From: Pseudorhodoferax sp. Leaf274
GTDB taxonomy: Bacteria > Pseudomonadota > Gammaproteobacteria > Burkholderiales > Burkholderiaceae_C
Assembly (NCBI RefSeq): GCF_001422445.1
Contig: NZ_LMNA01000028.1
Location: 52,274 to 116,273 of the forward strand
Reading direction: 5' to 3'
DNA length: 64,000 nucleotides
A program made the translations under genes and the position numbers. Position 1 is the first letter of the stretch; every line of letters starts with the position of its first letter. Below are positions 16,663 through 25,866 of this stretch, piece after piece. The notes beneath the pieces are model-generated. The model searched no databases. It was given only the letters and a program-made list of their open reading frames with translations, and was not told where the DNA came from.

Positions 16663-17628
16663 GTGAAGCCAATGAGAAGACAGGTCTGCGCCGCCGCCCT
16701 GCTGGGCTGGGCGGCCGGCCTGGCCGCCGCGCAGCCCGCGCCGTACCCGAACCGGCCGATCAGGATCGTGGTGCCGTTCACCGCGGGCAGCGGTTCGGAC
16801 AATTCCTCGCGCTACTTCGGCGACCAGATCGCCACGCTGCTCAGCCAGCCGGTGGTGGTGGAGAACAAGCCCGGGGCCAACGGCATCATTGCGCTGCAGG
16901 CCGTCAAGAACGCGCCGGCCGATGGCTACACGGTGCTGCTGGCCAGCAATTCACCCATGGCGGTGAACCCGCTGGTGGTCAAGGACCTGGGCTACGACTC
17001 GGTGAAGGACTACAAGCCGGTGTCCGGCCTCACGCGCGGCATGAACGTGATCGTGGTGTCCAACGACGCGCAGTTCGCCGACATCGACGCGCTGCTGGCC
17101 GCGGGCCGCCAGCGCGCGCTCAACGTGGGCACCTATTCGGCCGGCTACGAGCTGGCTGCGTCGTGGCTGTCCAGCGTCTCGGGCGCCCGGTTCACCAACG
17201 TGCCCTACAAGGGCCAGGCGCCGATCATGACGGACGTGATCGGCAACCAGCTGGACTTCGCGCTGGTCGACCTGGGCGGCGCGATGCCGCTGATCAAGGG
17301 CGGCAAGGTGCGCGCGCTGGCCGTGACCGGCGAGGCGCGCAACGCCGACCTGCCCGATGTGCCCACGGTGCGCGAGCGCGGCTTCGACGAGTACGTGCAG
17401 TACAGCTGGGTCTCGTTCTACGTGCGCACGCAGACGCCCGACGACGTGACGGCGCGGCTCGCCAGCGCGCTGCAGACGGCGCTGGGCGCGCCCGGCGCGC
17501 GCGACTTCGTGCGCAGGAGCGGCGCCGAACTCATGGCCTACGGACCCGAGCGGATGCGCGCCTTCCACCTGTCGGAGATCGAGCGATTCCGCAAGATCGC
17601 CGAGGCGGCCGGCGTGCGGCCCCAATGA
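16663..17628 (+). CDS. Bug-family periplasmic receptor (first of a tandem pair)
   Basis: A 321-residue Bug/TctC-type binding protein. The signal peptide (VCAAALLGWAAGLAAAQ) is cut near residue 21. Family motifs include IVVPFTAGSGSDNSSRYF, VVVENKPGANGIIALQAV and VPYKGQAPIMTDVIGN. The start is GTG at 16663, preceded by AAAAGGAGAC at ideal spacing. An in-frame ATG at 16618 lacks such a site. It is divergent from the acyl-CoA operon, with a shared palindrome between them, so it probably captures the acid that the CoA-transferase activates. Its TGA lies in ATGAGG, beside the next receptor. Confidence 0.92.
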   Translation: MKPMRRQVCAAALLGWAAGLAAAQPAPYPNRPIRIVVPFTAGSGSDNSSRYFGDQIATLLSQPVVVENKPGANGIIALQAVKNAPADGYTVLLASNSPMAVNPLVVKDLGYDSVKDYKPVSGLTRGMNVIVVSNDAQFADIDALLAAGRQRALNVGTYSAGYELAASWLSSVSGARFTNVPYKGQAPIMTDVIGNQLDFALVDLGGAMPLIKGGKVRALAVTGEARNADLPDVPTVRERGFDEYVQYSWVSFYVRTQTPDDVTARLASALQTALGAPGARDFVRRSGAELMAYGPERMRAFHLSEIERFRKIAEAAGVRPQ

Positions 17629-17642
17629 GGAAGGACGACGCC

Positions 17643-18614
17643 ATGGTGTTCACACGCCGACGCATGGCCCAGGCCGTGGCACTGGGTGCGGGCCTGGCCG
17701 CGCTGCAGCTGCGCGCCGCCGGCTTTCCCGACAAGCCGATCCGCATGATCCTGCCGTTCTCGGCCGGCGGCGGCACGGACGAAAGCTCGCGCTCTTACGC
17801 CGACGAGATGCACAAGCTGCTGGGCGTGCCCATCGTGGTGGAGAACAAGCCCGGCGCCAGCGGCCTGGTGGCCATCAACGCCTTGCTGGCTGCGCCGGCC
17901 GACGGCTACACCATGCTGGTGGCGACCAATTCGCTCGCGGCCGTGAACCCGGTCATGCGCAAGGACCTGCCTTACGACGCGTTCAAGGACCTGCAGCCCA
18001 TCCACGGCCTGGTCAACAGCGCGCCGGTGGTCTCGGCGCCGCTGTCCTCGGGCGCGGTGCCGCTCAAGGAGATGCTGCTGCGCGCGAAGAGGGAGGGCAG
18101 GGCGCTGTCCATCGGCAACTACTCCGAGGGCTACCAGCTGCTGGCCGCCTGGATCGGCACGCTGGAGCAGGTGCCGGTGGTGCACGTGCCCTACAAGGGC
18201 CCGTCGCCGATGCTGGTGGACCTGGTCGGCGGCCGGCTCGATTTCGCCATCAGCGACCCGACCAGCGCGATGGAACTGGTGCGCACCGCCAAGCTGCGCG
18301 GCGTGGCCACCGGCGGCGCCGAGCGCGAGCGCCAGATGCCCGACATGCCGACCATGGCCGAGCTGGGCTACCCGGAGTTCGAGACCTACGTGTGGTCGTC
18401 GCTGTTCGTGCGCGCCGGCACGCCGGTGGACATCGCGAGGAAACTGGCCGACGCCGTCGGCGCGGCCTTGGTGGCGCCCGCCGTCGTGGCGCGCAACGCC
18501 AGCCGGCCCGGCACGCCGATGATGATGGCGCTGGGTGCGCTGGGAGATTTCCAGCGGCGCGAGTACGAGCGCTTCAGGCGCGTGGCCGACGCGGCCGGGA
18601 TGGCGCCGCGCTGA
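17643..18614 (+). CDS. Bug-family periplasmic receptor (second of a tandem pair)
   Basis: A 323-residue Bug/TctC-type binding protein. The N-terminus TRRRMAQAVALGAGLAAL begins with arginines, a possible Tat-like signal although no full twin-arginine motif is clear. Motifs ILPFSAGGGTDESSRSY, VVENKPGASGLVAINAL and VPYKGPSPMLVDLVGG are typical. The start ATG at 17643 has AGGAAGG about 6 bases upstream. An ATG at 17625, overlapping the previous stop, is the alternative. It is co-transcribed with the first receptor gene and diverged from it. Its last 41 bp overlap the convergent LysR gene. Confidence 0.9.
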   Translation: MVFTRRRMAQAVALGAGLAALQLRAAGFPDKPIRMILPFSAGGGTDESSRSYADEMHKLLGVPIVVENKPGASGLVAINALLAAPADGYTMLVATNSLAAVNPVMRKDLPYDAFKDLQPIHGLVNSAPVVSAPLSSGAVPLKEMLLRAKREGRALSIGNYSEGYQLLAAWIGTLEQVPVVHVPYKGPSPMLVDLVGGRLDFAISDPTSAMELVRTAKLRGVATGGAERERQMPDMPTMAELGYPEFETYVWSSLFVRAGTPVDIARKLADAVGAALVAPAVVARNASRPGTPMMMALGALGDFQRREYERFRRVADAAGMAPR

Positions 18615-19512
18615 CCGCGCCGGGGGCGCAACTGCCCAGCAGGTGCTGCACGAACAGCTGCGCCGCCGGGCCCAGCGCGTGGCCCTCGCGCAGGCACAGC
18701 ACCAGCTGGCGCGCCGCCCAGGGCTCGGCCAGCGCCACGCGCTGCACGCCGGCCTGGCGCGCGCAGCGCAGCGCCACGGTGCGCGGCACGATGCCCACGC
18801 CGATGCCGGCGCCCACCAGGCGGCAGACCGACTCGAAGCTGCGCAGCCGCACCCGGTAGGCCAGGCGCCTGCCGATGCGCCGGGCGTGCTGCGCCAGGTG
18901 CGCGTGGAAGGCGCTGTGCTCGGCCAGGCCGACCAGCGGTGCATCGGCCACCTCGGCCAGCGTGACGCCGGCGCGGCCGGCCCAGGCGTGGCCGCGCGGC
19001 ACCACGAGCACCAGCGGATCTGCCCACAGCGCGTGCACCTGCAGCCCGGCCAGGTCGGCCGCGTCCGAGGCCAGGCCGACATCGCACAGGTCGTTGCGCA
19101 GCGCGTCGGCGATGTCCTCGCTGGGCCGCTCCTCCAGGTCGACCGAGATGCCGGGGTGCTCCGACAGGAAGGCGGCCAGCACGCGCGGCAGGTGCTCGGC
19201 CATGGCCGAGGTGTTGCACAGCAGGCGCACCTGGCCCTGCAGGCCGGCGCCGTAGTGGCCCAGGTCGGCCTGCAGGCGCTCGACCTGCAGCAGCACCTGG
19301 CGCGCGTGCTGCAGCAGGCTGCGCCCGGCAGGCGTGGGCTGCACGCCGCGCGGCTGGCGCTGCAGCAGCGGCACGCCCAGCGAATCCTCCATCGCGCGGA
19401 TGCGCTCGCTGGCCGAGGCCAGCGTCATGTGGCTGGCCTGGGCGCCACCGGTGATGGTGCCGGCCTGGTGGATGTGGGTGAACAGGCGCAGGTCGGTGAG
19501 GTCGAAGCGCAT
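18574..19512 (-). CDS. LysR-family transcriptional regulator
   Basis: A 312-residue LysR regulator. The helix-turn-helix spans about 1-60 (LRLFTHIHQAGTITGGAQAS, then ASERIRAMEDSLGVPLLQRQ). A LysR-substrate domain follows with LPRVLAAFLSEHPGISVDLE and the later GAGIGVGIVP. The gene points away from the TauE/SafE-like permease gene at 19620, and the 107-bp gap between them would hold its operator. Control of that permease is therefore plausible. It overlaps the end of the second Bug receptor gene. The inducer is unknown. Confidence 0.9.
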   Translation of the reverse strand: MRFDLTDLRLFTHIHQAGTITGGAQASHMTLASASERIRAMEDSLGVPLLQRQPRGVQPTPAGRSLLQHARQVLLQVERLQADLGHYGAGLQGQVRLLCNTSAMAEHLPRVLAAFLSEHPGISVDLEERPSEDIADALRNDLCDVGLASDAADLAGLQVHALWADPLVLVVPRGHAWAGRAGVTLAEVADAPLVGLAEHSAFHAHLAQHARRIGRRLAYRVRLRSFESVCRLVGAGIGVGIVPRTVALRCARQAGVQRVALAEPWAARQLVLCLREGHALGPAAQLFVQHLLGSCAPGAVSAAPSRPRRPRA

Positions 19513-19619
19513 GGCGGCACGCTACCACGCCGGTGGCGCCGCGGTTCAGGCATGGCCTGAGCCCGGCTGCGCGCATGCCGGCTGGTCGCCGCAGGCCGGT
19601 GCTGCGCAGAATCGGCGCC

Positions 19620-20390
19620 ATGGCCCTGTCGCAAAGCCTCGCCCAATCGCCCTTCGTGCTGCCCGCGCTGGTGGCCGGTGTGTTCCTGCTGGCCGGCCTG
19701 GTGAAGGGCGTGGTCGGCATGGGGCTGCCGACCGTGGCGCTGGGACTGCTGGCGCTGTGGATGGCGCCGGCCGAGGCCGCCGCACTGCTGATCGTGCCCT
19801 CGCTCGCCACCAACCTGTGGCAGATGCAGCCCTGGGGCCGCCTGCTGCCCATGCTGCGGCGCCTGTGGCCCATGCAGCTGGGCGTGGTGGCCGGCACGGT
19901 GGGCGGGGCCTGGTGCTTCGGCGCGCTGGCCGGGGCCTGGGCGCCGGTGGCGCTGGGACTGGCGCTGGTGGCCTATGCGCTGTGGAGCCTGGCGGGCCTG
20001 CGGCTGGCGGTGGCGCCCGGGGCGGAGCCGGTGCTGGGCCCGCTGGTCGGCGGCATCACCGGCCTGGTGACCGCCGCCACGGGCGTGTTCGTGCTGCCGG
20101 CCGTGCCCTACCTGCAGGCGCTGCGCTGGAGCAGCGACGAACTGATCCAGGCCATGGGCATCTCGTTCACGGTGTCCACGCTGGCGCTGGCCATCGGCCT
20201 GCGCCTGGGCGACGGGAGCGCGGAGATGGCCTGGGGCCTGTCGCTGGGCATGCTGGTGCCGGCGCTGGCGGGCATGGCGCTCGGGGCCGGGCTGCGGCGG
20301 CGGCTGTCGCCGGCGGTGTTCCGGCGCTGTTTCCTGGCCGGGCTGCTGGTGCTGGGCGCGCACATGGTGCTGCGCGAGCTGCTGCGCTAG
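19620..20390 (+). CDS. TauE/SafE-family membrane permease
   Basis: A 256-residue inner-membrane protein with about eight spans and the duplicated TauE/SafE pattern. The first repeat holds LAGLVKGVVGMGLPTVALG and the second GPLVGGITGLVTAATGVFVLP. Members export sulfite, sulfoacetate or other small organic anions. The substrate here is open. The gene is divergent from the LysR gene and ends 52 bases before the convergent selU. Confidence 0.88.
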   Translation: MALSQSLAQSPFVLPALVAGVFLLAGLVKGVVGMGLPTVALGLLALWMAPAEAAALLIVPSLATNLWQMQPWGRLLPMLRRLWPMQLGVVAGTVGGAWCFGALAGAWAPVALGLALVAYALWSLAGLRLAVAPGAEPVLGPLVGGITGLVTAATGVFVLPAVPYLQALRWSSDELIQAMGISFTVSTLALAIGLRLGDGSAEMAWGLSLGMLVPALAGMALGAGLRRRLSPAVFRRCFLAGLLVLGAHMVLRELLR

Positions 20391-20442
20391 CGGCGGCAGG
20401 ACGCCTTCTGCGCGCCCGGTGTGGGGCGCTGCCGGAGCGCGT

Positions 20443-21561
20443 TCAGCCCGCGCCGTGGCCGCGCGGCGCATCGGCACCGGCATCGGCCCGTGCGGCAGGC
20501 GGCCGGCTGCCGGCGTGCAGGTCCAGCGCGGCAACGCGCTGCGCCAACGCCTCGATGCCTTGGGGCGAGAGGTCATCGGCCTCGACGACCCGGCGCTGCC
20601 CCCAGGCACGGAAGTACGAGCGGTTGGAGCGCGCGTACCAGGGGTCGTAGTGCCGCGTCACCAGCTCGTCGAACAGCTGCGGCAGCTGGCGCGCCAGGGC
20701 CATGGCCTGCCAGGCGGACGTGGTCTCGTTGCCGTGCAGCGGCTTGAGTGGATCGAGCCGGTCCGCCAGCCACTGCGGCCGCTCGCCCAGGTAGGCATAG
20801 TCGCGCAGCAGGAATTCGACGCGCGCCGCGGTCGACGCGTTCAGCTCGATGCAGGGGCTGTCGCGCATGCGCTCGACCAGGGCGAGCGGCACGGTCAGGC
20901 GGCCGATGCGGCGGCCCTCGCCCTCGACGTACAGCGGGCGTCGGGGGTCCAGCCCTTCCAGGACGGTGGCGATGGCGGTCTCGAAGGCCGTCTGCGAGGG
21001 TTGCGGCTGGTCGGGCAGTGCGCCCAGCAGCGAGCCCTTGTGCCGGGCCAGGCCTTCCAGGTCCAGTGTCTGCTGCCCCTGCGCGGCCAGCGCGTGCAGC
21101 AGCCGGGTCTTGGCGGTGCCGGTGGCGCCGCACACCACCACCAGCGCCAGGTGCGGCGCCTGCTGCGCGATGGTGTCGATGACGTGGCGCCGCCATCCCT
21201 TGTAGCCGCCGGCCAGTTGCTGTGCGTCCCAGCCCACCAGGCGCAGCCAGGAGGTCATGGAACCGCTGCGCAGCCCGCCGCGCCAGCAGTAGACGAGCGG
21301 CTTCCAGTGCGCGGGGCGGTCGGCGAGCGGGCCCTGCAGGTGGCGCGCCAGGTTGGCGGCCACCATGGCACCGCCGACGCGCCGGGCCTCGAAGGCGCCG
21401 ACCTGCTTGTACAAGGTGCCCACGATCCGGCGTTCCTCGTTGTCGAGCACGGGATAGTTCACCGCGCCGGGGATGTGGTCGATGGCGAACTCGGCCGGGG
21501 TGCGCGCATCGATCAGCGTGTCGAAGCCGTGCCTGTCCTGCACGCGGGTGGGCGCCTTCAT
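20443..21561 (-). CDS. selU: tRNA 2-selenouridine synthase
   Basis: A 372-residue SelU/MnmH (YbbB). An N-terminal rhodanese domain has the active Cys92 in VYCWRGGLRSGSM. A C-terminal P-loop domain follows with GATGTAKT at 145-152. It replaces sulfur by selenium at the wobble 2-thiouridine of tRNAs for Lys, Glu and Gln through a geranylated intermediate, using selenophosphate. The donor-producing selD is divergent, 188 bp away, which fits a dedicated selenouridine pathway. The start ATG at 21561 begins at the conserved domain. A longer upstream frame looks non-coding. Confidence 0.95.
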   Translation of the reverse strand: MKAPTRVQDRHGFDTLIDARTPAEFAIDHIPGAVNYPVLDNEERRIVGTLYKQVGAFEARRVGGAMVAANLARHLQGPLADRPAHWKPLVYCWRGGLRSGSMTSWLRLVGWDAQQLAGGYKGWRRHVIDTIAQQAPHLALVVVCGATGTAKTRLLHALAAQGQQTLDLEGLARHKGSLLGALPDQPQPSQTAFETAIATVLEGLDPRRPLYVEGEGRRIGRLTVPLALVERMRDSPCIELNASTAARVEFLLRDYAYLGERPQWLADRLDPLKPLHGNETTSAWQAMALARQLPQLFDELVTRHYDPWYARSNRSYFRAWGQRRVVEADDLSPQGIEALAQRVAALDLHAGSRPPAARADAGADAPRGHGAG

Positions 21562-21749
21562 GCGGGCACCTTGCGGCTGGCCGTTGCACCAGCGCCGCGC
21601 GGCTGCGGTGCCTGCGGACCCGTCGATGGAGGGTTCTCGGTCATGGTGCGCATTGTCGGTGCGCCATGCACGGCGGCGCGCGGGCCTCTGGGAAAATCGG
21701 GGCGTTGCCGATGCCGCCCTGCCGACGCCCCGCACCCTGGACACACGCC

Positions 21750-22814
21750 ATGAACGCACCCGACCAGACCGCAGAACCCCGCCTGACCTCGCTGTCCCAC
21801 GGAGGCGGCTGCGGCTGCAAGATCGCGCCGGGCATGCTGTCGGAGATCCTCAAGGGAACCTCCTCGATGCCGATCCCGAAGGAGCTGCTGGTCGGCATCG
21901 AGACCGCCGACGACGCCGCGGTCTACCAGCTCAACGGCGAGCAGGCCCTGGTCGCCACGACCGATTTCTTCATGCCCATCGTCGACGACCCGCACCACTT
22001 CGGGCGCATCGCTGCCACCAACGCGATCAGCGACGTGTATGCCATGGGGGGGCGGCCGATCATGGCCCTGGCACTGGTGGCCATGCCGATCGCCGTGCTG
22101 TCCACGCAGACGATCGGCCGCATCCTCGAAGGCGGTGTATCGGTCTGCCGCGACATCGGCATCCCGGTCGCGGGTGGCCACACCATCGACTCGGTCGAGG
22201 CGATCTACGGGCTGGTGGCGCTGGGGCTGGTGCATCCGCGCCACGTCAAGCGCAACGCCGATGCCCGGCCCGGCGATGTGCTGGTGCTGGGCAAGCCGGT
22301 TGGCGTCGGCGTGATGTCCGCCGCGCTCAAGAAAGGGCTGCTGGGCGAGGCCAGCTATGCGCAGATGATCGCGACGACCACGCAGCTGAACACGCCCGGC
22401 CCCGACCTGGCGGCGCTGCCCGGCGTCCATGCGCTGACGGACGTGACCGGTTTCGGCCTGGGCGGGCATGCGCTGGAGATGGCCCGTGGCGCGGGCTGCG
22501 ATGTCCGGCTGGACTGGGCGGCCGTGCCGTTGATGGCCGGCGTCCGCGCGCTGGCGTCGCAGGGCTTCGTCACGGGGGCCTCGGGCCGCAACTGGGCGGG
22601 ATACGGCGGCGACGTGGCCTTGCCCGCGTCCTTCGCCGCCGAGGACCAGGCGTTGCTGACCGATCCGCAGACCAGCGGCGGCCTGCTCGTGTCGTGCGCG
22701 CCCTCCGCGCTGGACGAGGTCATGGCCGTCTTTCGCCGCCACGGTTTCGACCAGGCCGCGGTCGTCGGCAGCATCGGCCAGGCGAGTGAAGCCCCGCGCC
22801 TGGTGGTGGGCTGA
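21750..22814 (+). CDS. selD: Selenophosphate synthase
   Basis: A 354-residue selenide, water dikinase. The active-site loop is GGGCGCKIAP, with Cys21 and Lys24 matching Cys17 and Lys20 of the E. coli enzyme, so it is a Cys rather than a selenocysteine form. VATTDFFMPIVDDPHHFGRI and NAISDVYAMGG bind Mg-ATP. It makes selenophosphate from selenide and ATP. No selA/selB or tRNA-Sec lies in the window, so within this region its product would serve SelU. Confidence 0.96.
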   Translation: MNAPDQTAEPRLTSLSHGGGCGCKIAPGMLSEILKGTSSMPIPKELLVGIETADDAAVYQLNGEQALVATTDFFMPIVDDPHHFGRIAATNAISDVYAMGGRPIMALALVAMPIAVLSTQTIGRILEGGVSVCRDIGIPVAGGHTIDSVEAIYGLVALGLVHPRHVKRNADARPGDVLVLGKPVGVGVMSAALKKGLLGEASYAQMIATTTQLNTPGPDLAALPGVHALTDVTGFGLGGHALEMARGAGCDVRLDWAAVPLMAGVRALASQGFVTGASGRNWAGYGGDVALPASFAAEDQALLTDPQTSGGLLVSCAPSALDEVMAVFRRHGFDQAAVVGSIGQASEAPRLVVG

Positions 22815-22824
22815 TCCCGGCTTC

Positions 22825-23331
22825 TCAGCCCTTGCCCGGTGCCAGCCGGGCCGCCAGCAGGCTCGCCGTGTACCGCAGACGGCTGATGTCCGCGTCCGCC
22901 TGCACGCCGCGGCTGAAGCAGCACAGCGTGCCGTAGACCGTGCCGTCCGCCAGGCAGACGGGCGTGCTCAGGTGGGTGCCGATCGGCATGCCCGGATCGG
23001 GCGCCAGCCCCGACGCGACGAAGGGCGCTGCGTCGTCCATGCACTCGGGCAGGCGGCCTTCGACCACGCGCTGGCACCAGCTCTCCTCGATGGGATCCGA
23101 CATGCCGACCTGGATCGGGCTGAACTCCGGCGCGCAATCGACGGCCTTGAAGGTCCGGCGTCCGCCGGCGATCTGCGAGACGAAGGCCACGTCCATGCCC
23201 AGGCGCTGGCGCAGCAGTCGCAGCACCTCCGACACGGCGGCCGGCAGTTCGGGGTCGGCGACGTCGCTGGTGGCGACCAGCAACTCGGAGATCGTGACGT
23301 CGAAGGCGTCGGGGCTGTAGTCCAGGTGCAT
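22825..23331 (-). CDS. GAF-domain protein
   Basis: A 168-residue single GAF domain. It shows LRQRLGMDVAFVSQIAGGRR, the segment EESWCQRVVEGRLPE and the closing strand GTVYGTLCCFSRG. No output domain is attached, so it may be a stand-alone sensor or a redox protein of the free-methionine-sulfoxide-reductase-like type; the Cys pattern does not decide this. It is convergent with selD (10-base gap). It lies downstream of DUF502 with a 166-bp gap, so it is probably a separate unit. Confidence 0.8.
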   Translation of the reverse strand: MHLDYSPDAFDVTISELLVATSDVADPELPAAVSEVLRLLRQRLGMDVAFVSQIAGGRRTFKAVDCAPEFSPIQVGMSDPIEESWCQRVVEGRLPECMDDAAPFVASGLAPDPGMPIGTHLSTPVCLADGTVYGTLCCFSRGVQADADISRLRYTASLLAARLAPGKG

Positions 23332-23497
23332 GGAGCGGGGTGTCCTCCAGCGCCGCCCAACTTGCGAAAGGCACATGGCGCAGCTGTGGTGGTGGAGCGC
23401 GGCGCCACGTCGCCGCGCCGGCCGCCAAGATTGCACAGTCTAGCCAGTCGGTACAAGCCCCTGCGGTCACAGGGTGTGGCGGGCGCCCTGCGCCGGA

Positions 23498-24229
23498 TCA
23501 GGCGGGCTTCACGGGCGCGGTGCCTGGCGGGTTGGCCGCCGGCCGCGCACCCATGTACTGGTTGGTCGTGAGGCCCATCGAGACGTAGATGCTGGTCAGG
23601 CCCTCGATGCCGATGTCGGCCCGGCTCACCCAGTCCTCGGGCACATACAGCAGGCCGCCGCCGACGGGCACCGGCGCGGTGGGGACCAGCACGCCGAGGT
23701 AGCGCCGGCCGCCGTCCATGACCACGGGCTCGGGCGTGCACAGCAAGGCCAGCACGGCCACCTTCTGCGCGTCGCTGCCCGCGGCGCCCTCGGCCGGCCG
23801 GCCGCCGAAATGCAGCCACACCGGGCTCATCGAGCCCAGGCCCTCGCCGCCCCGGCGCGAGAACAGGTCGACCATGCGCTTGACCAGGTCGTAGATGTTG
23901 CGCACCAGCGGGATGCGCGTCACGAGCCGGTCGACGATGCGCTGCAGGCCACGCTGCAGGCCGGCCTGCACCAGCAGCCCGAGCGCGTAGATGGCCACGC
24001 ACAGCAGCAGCAGGCCCAGCACGTAGCCGATGGACTCCGAGCGCGTGACGGAAAAGCCGATCGCCACCAGCACCGAGCCGAACAGGCTGGACGGGCCGAA
24101 CCAGGCCGCCAGCAGCTGCCAGAACCAGCCCAGCAGCGTGAGCGTGGCGGCCAGGGGCAGGATGGCCAGCAGCCCGGTCAGGAAGGGGCGGGCGAGGTGT
24201 TTGGACTGGGCCTGCAGGCGGGCGAGCAT
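23498..24229 (-). CDS. DUF502 family membrane protein
   Basis: A 243-residue inner-membrane protein with two spans, near 18-38 (FLTGLLAILPLAATLTLLGW) and near 66-90. The DUF502 signature regions IPLVRNIYDLVKRMVDLF and LLYVPEDWVSRADIGIEG follow. The function of the family is not established; it often occurs near envelope genes. Its start lies 52 bp inside the end of the sulfatase/LtaS-like gene, so the two are tightly linked and probably translationally coupled. Confidence 0.88.
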   Translation of the reverse strand: MLARLQAQSKHLARPFLTGLLAILPLAATLTLLGWFWQLLAAWFGPSSLFGSVLVAIGFSVTRSESIGYVLGLLLLCVAIYALGLLVQAGLQRGLQRIVDRLVTRIPLVRNIYDLVKRMVDLFSRRGGEGLGSMSPVWLHFGGRPAEGAAGSDAQKVAVLALLCTPEPVVMDGGRRYLGVLVPTAPVPVGGGLLYVPEDWVSRADIGIEGLTSIYVSMGLTTNQYMGARPAANPPGTAPVKPA

Positions 24230-25866
24230 GGTGTGGTGGCGGGGAGGGTGGGGGCGGGCGATGGTAAGGCCAGTGCCGTGCCGGCGAACGCGCGCAGCAG
24301 CACGGGCGTGAGCTCGTGCATGCCGCCCAGCGCCGGGCCGCGCGGCGCCAGGCCTTCGACGAAGCCCGCGTCCAGCAGGTGCTGGCGCAGTGCGCGGTCG
24401 TGCCCCATCACGTGCACGGGCACGTCCCAGGGCGCCTGGGCGCCGCTGACGCCGGCGAAGGCCTGGTGGTCGCCGAGCACGATGGTCACCAGGCCCGGTG
24501 GTGCCAGCCGCTGCAGGTAGTCGCCCAGCCAGGCCCAGGTGCCGGCGATGGACTGCACGTAGGCCGGCACCGGCGCGCGCAGGGACACCGGCTCGTCGAG
24601 CGCCTGCGCGCGTTCCTGGACGGTGTAGGGCTGCGGGCCGGCCAGCCGCTGCCAGTCGGCGACGAAGGGCGCCAGTGGCCGGAACGGGGCGTGGCTGTCG
24701 AGCGTGGGGAACACCACGAAGCGCGGTGCGCGCGGCGCCGGGCTGGCGAACTCCTGCGCATGCAGCTGCGCCATGGCGGCCTGGTCGGGCAGGCGGGCGT
24801 TGCCAAAGGGCATGCCGGCGCGGCCGATGTCGCGCGCGTCGGCGATGCGGTCGAAGCCGAAGAAGCGGCCCTCGGGCCAGTCGCGCTGCAGGCCCGGCAT
24901 CCAGCCCACCGTGCGCCAGCCGTGGGCACCGAAGTGCTGCACCAGCGTGCGGCGCTGGCTGCTCAGCAGCAGTTCGTAGTCCAGCGGGTCGCGCGTGTCC
25001 ACGCCGGCCAGCAATGCGCCGTGGGCCAGCCACGAGCCGCCCGCGAAGGTGGGCGAGCGCACGCGCGCCGACACGGCCCAGCGGCCGCTGCCATCGAGGG
25101 CCCGGGCCAGCGCGGCGCGCGGGGCGGCGAGCGCGGCATCCTGCGCGGGCAGGTCCAGCGTGCTGACGCCATAGGACTCGGAGAACAGCAGCAGCACGTC
25201 GGCGCCGTGCAGGCCGTCGAGGCCGGTGTCGAAGGCCGGGCTGGCCGTCAGCCGGTCGGCCGCGGCATCGCGTGGCAGCAGCAGCGCCGTCAGCGCCAGC
25301 TGGCGTGCCAGCACGGGCGTGACGGTGCCGGCGAACCAGCGGTGCCGGTCCAGGCCCTGCACACCGTGCGCGCTGAACAGCGCCAGCAGCAGGGCGCTGG
25401 CGCCCAGCGCCGCGTGGCGCAGCGGCCCCACCGCGAGCGCCTGGCCCAGTGCGCGCCAACCGGCCAGCGCCAGGCGGTACAGCAGCGCGCAGGCCAGCAC
25501 GAGCAGGCAGGCGCCGGCTGCCACCTGCCAGCGCGCGACGCCCTGGTCCGCCAGCACCTGGCCCAGGTGGCGGCCGTCCCAGTAGATGTGCAGCGTGCGG
25601 CCGTACAGCGCGGCCGAGGTGACCTCGGCCAGGCGCACCACCACGAGCACGGTGGATGCGGCGGCCAGGGCATGCGCCAGGCGGGCCGGCAGGCGGCCGT
25701 GCCAACCGGTCCAGGCCGCGGCCAGCAGCACCGCCATGCACAGCTCGGGTGCGATGCGCGCGGCCAGCTGCGGCCAGGGTGTGGGCCCGGGATTGACCAG
25801 CGTCAGCAGCGCATTGAGCAGCAGCAAGGGCACGGTCAGCCGCAGCAGCGGCAGGCCCCAGCTCAC
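24178..25866 (-). CDS. LTA-synthase/sulfatase-like membrane enzyme
   Basis: A 562-residue protein. The N-terminal half (about 1-200) has five or six membrane spans. The C-terminal periplasmic domain has the alkaline-phosphatase/sulfatase fold, with metal site DVLLLFSESYG near 216-226 and TIVLGDHQAF near 490. A Ser in FAGGSWLAHG could be the nucleophile, where LtaS-type enzymes have Thr. Relatives transfer phosphoglycerol or phosphoethanolamine to lipids or glycans. The GTG start at 25866 overlaps the stop of the yceI-like gene (GTGA). It is in operon with YceI and a CDP-alcohol phosphotransferase, so it probably modifies an envelope molecule. Confidence 0.8.
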   Translation of the reverse strand: MSWGLPLLRLTVPLLLLNALLTLVNPGPTPWPQLAARIAPELCMAVLLAAAWTGWHGRLPARLAHALAAASTVLVVVRLAEVTSAALYGRTLHIYWDGRHLGQVLADQGVARWQVAAGACLLVLACALLYRLALAGWRALGQALAVGPLRHAALGASALLLALFSAHGVQGLDRHRWFAGTVTPVLARQLALTALLLPRDAAADRLTASPAFDTGLDGLHGADVLLLFSESYGVSTLDLPAQDAALAAPRAALARALDGSGRWAVSARVRSPTFAGGSWLAHGALLAGVDTRDPLDYELLLSSQRRTLVQHFGAHGWRTVGWMPGLQRDWPEGRFFGFDRIADARDIGRAGMPFGNARLPDQAAMAQLHAQEFASPAPRAPRFVVFPTLDSHAPFRPLAPFVADWQRLAGPQPYTVQERAQALDEPVSLRAPVPAYVQSIAGTWAWLGDYLQRLAPPGLVTIVLGDHQAFAGVSGAQAPWDVPVHVMGHDRALRQHLLDAGFVEGLAPRGPALGGMHELTPVLLRAFAGTALALPSPAPTLPATTPCSPACRPSPNTSPAPS

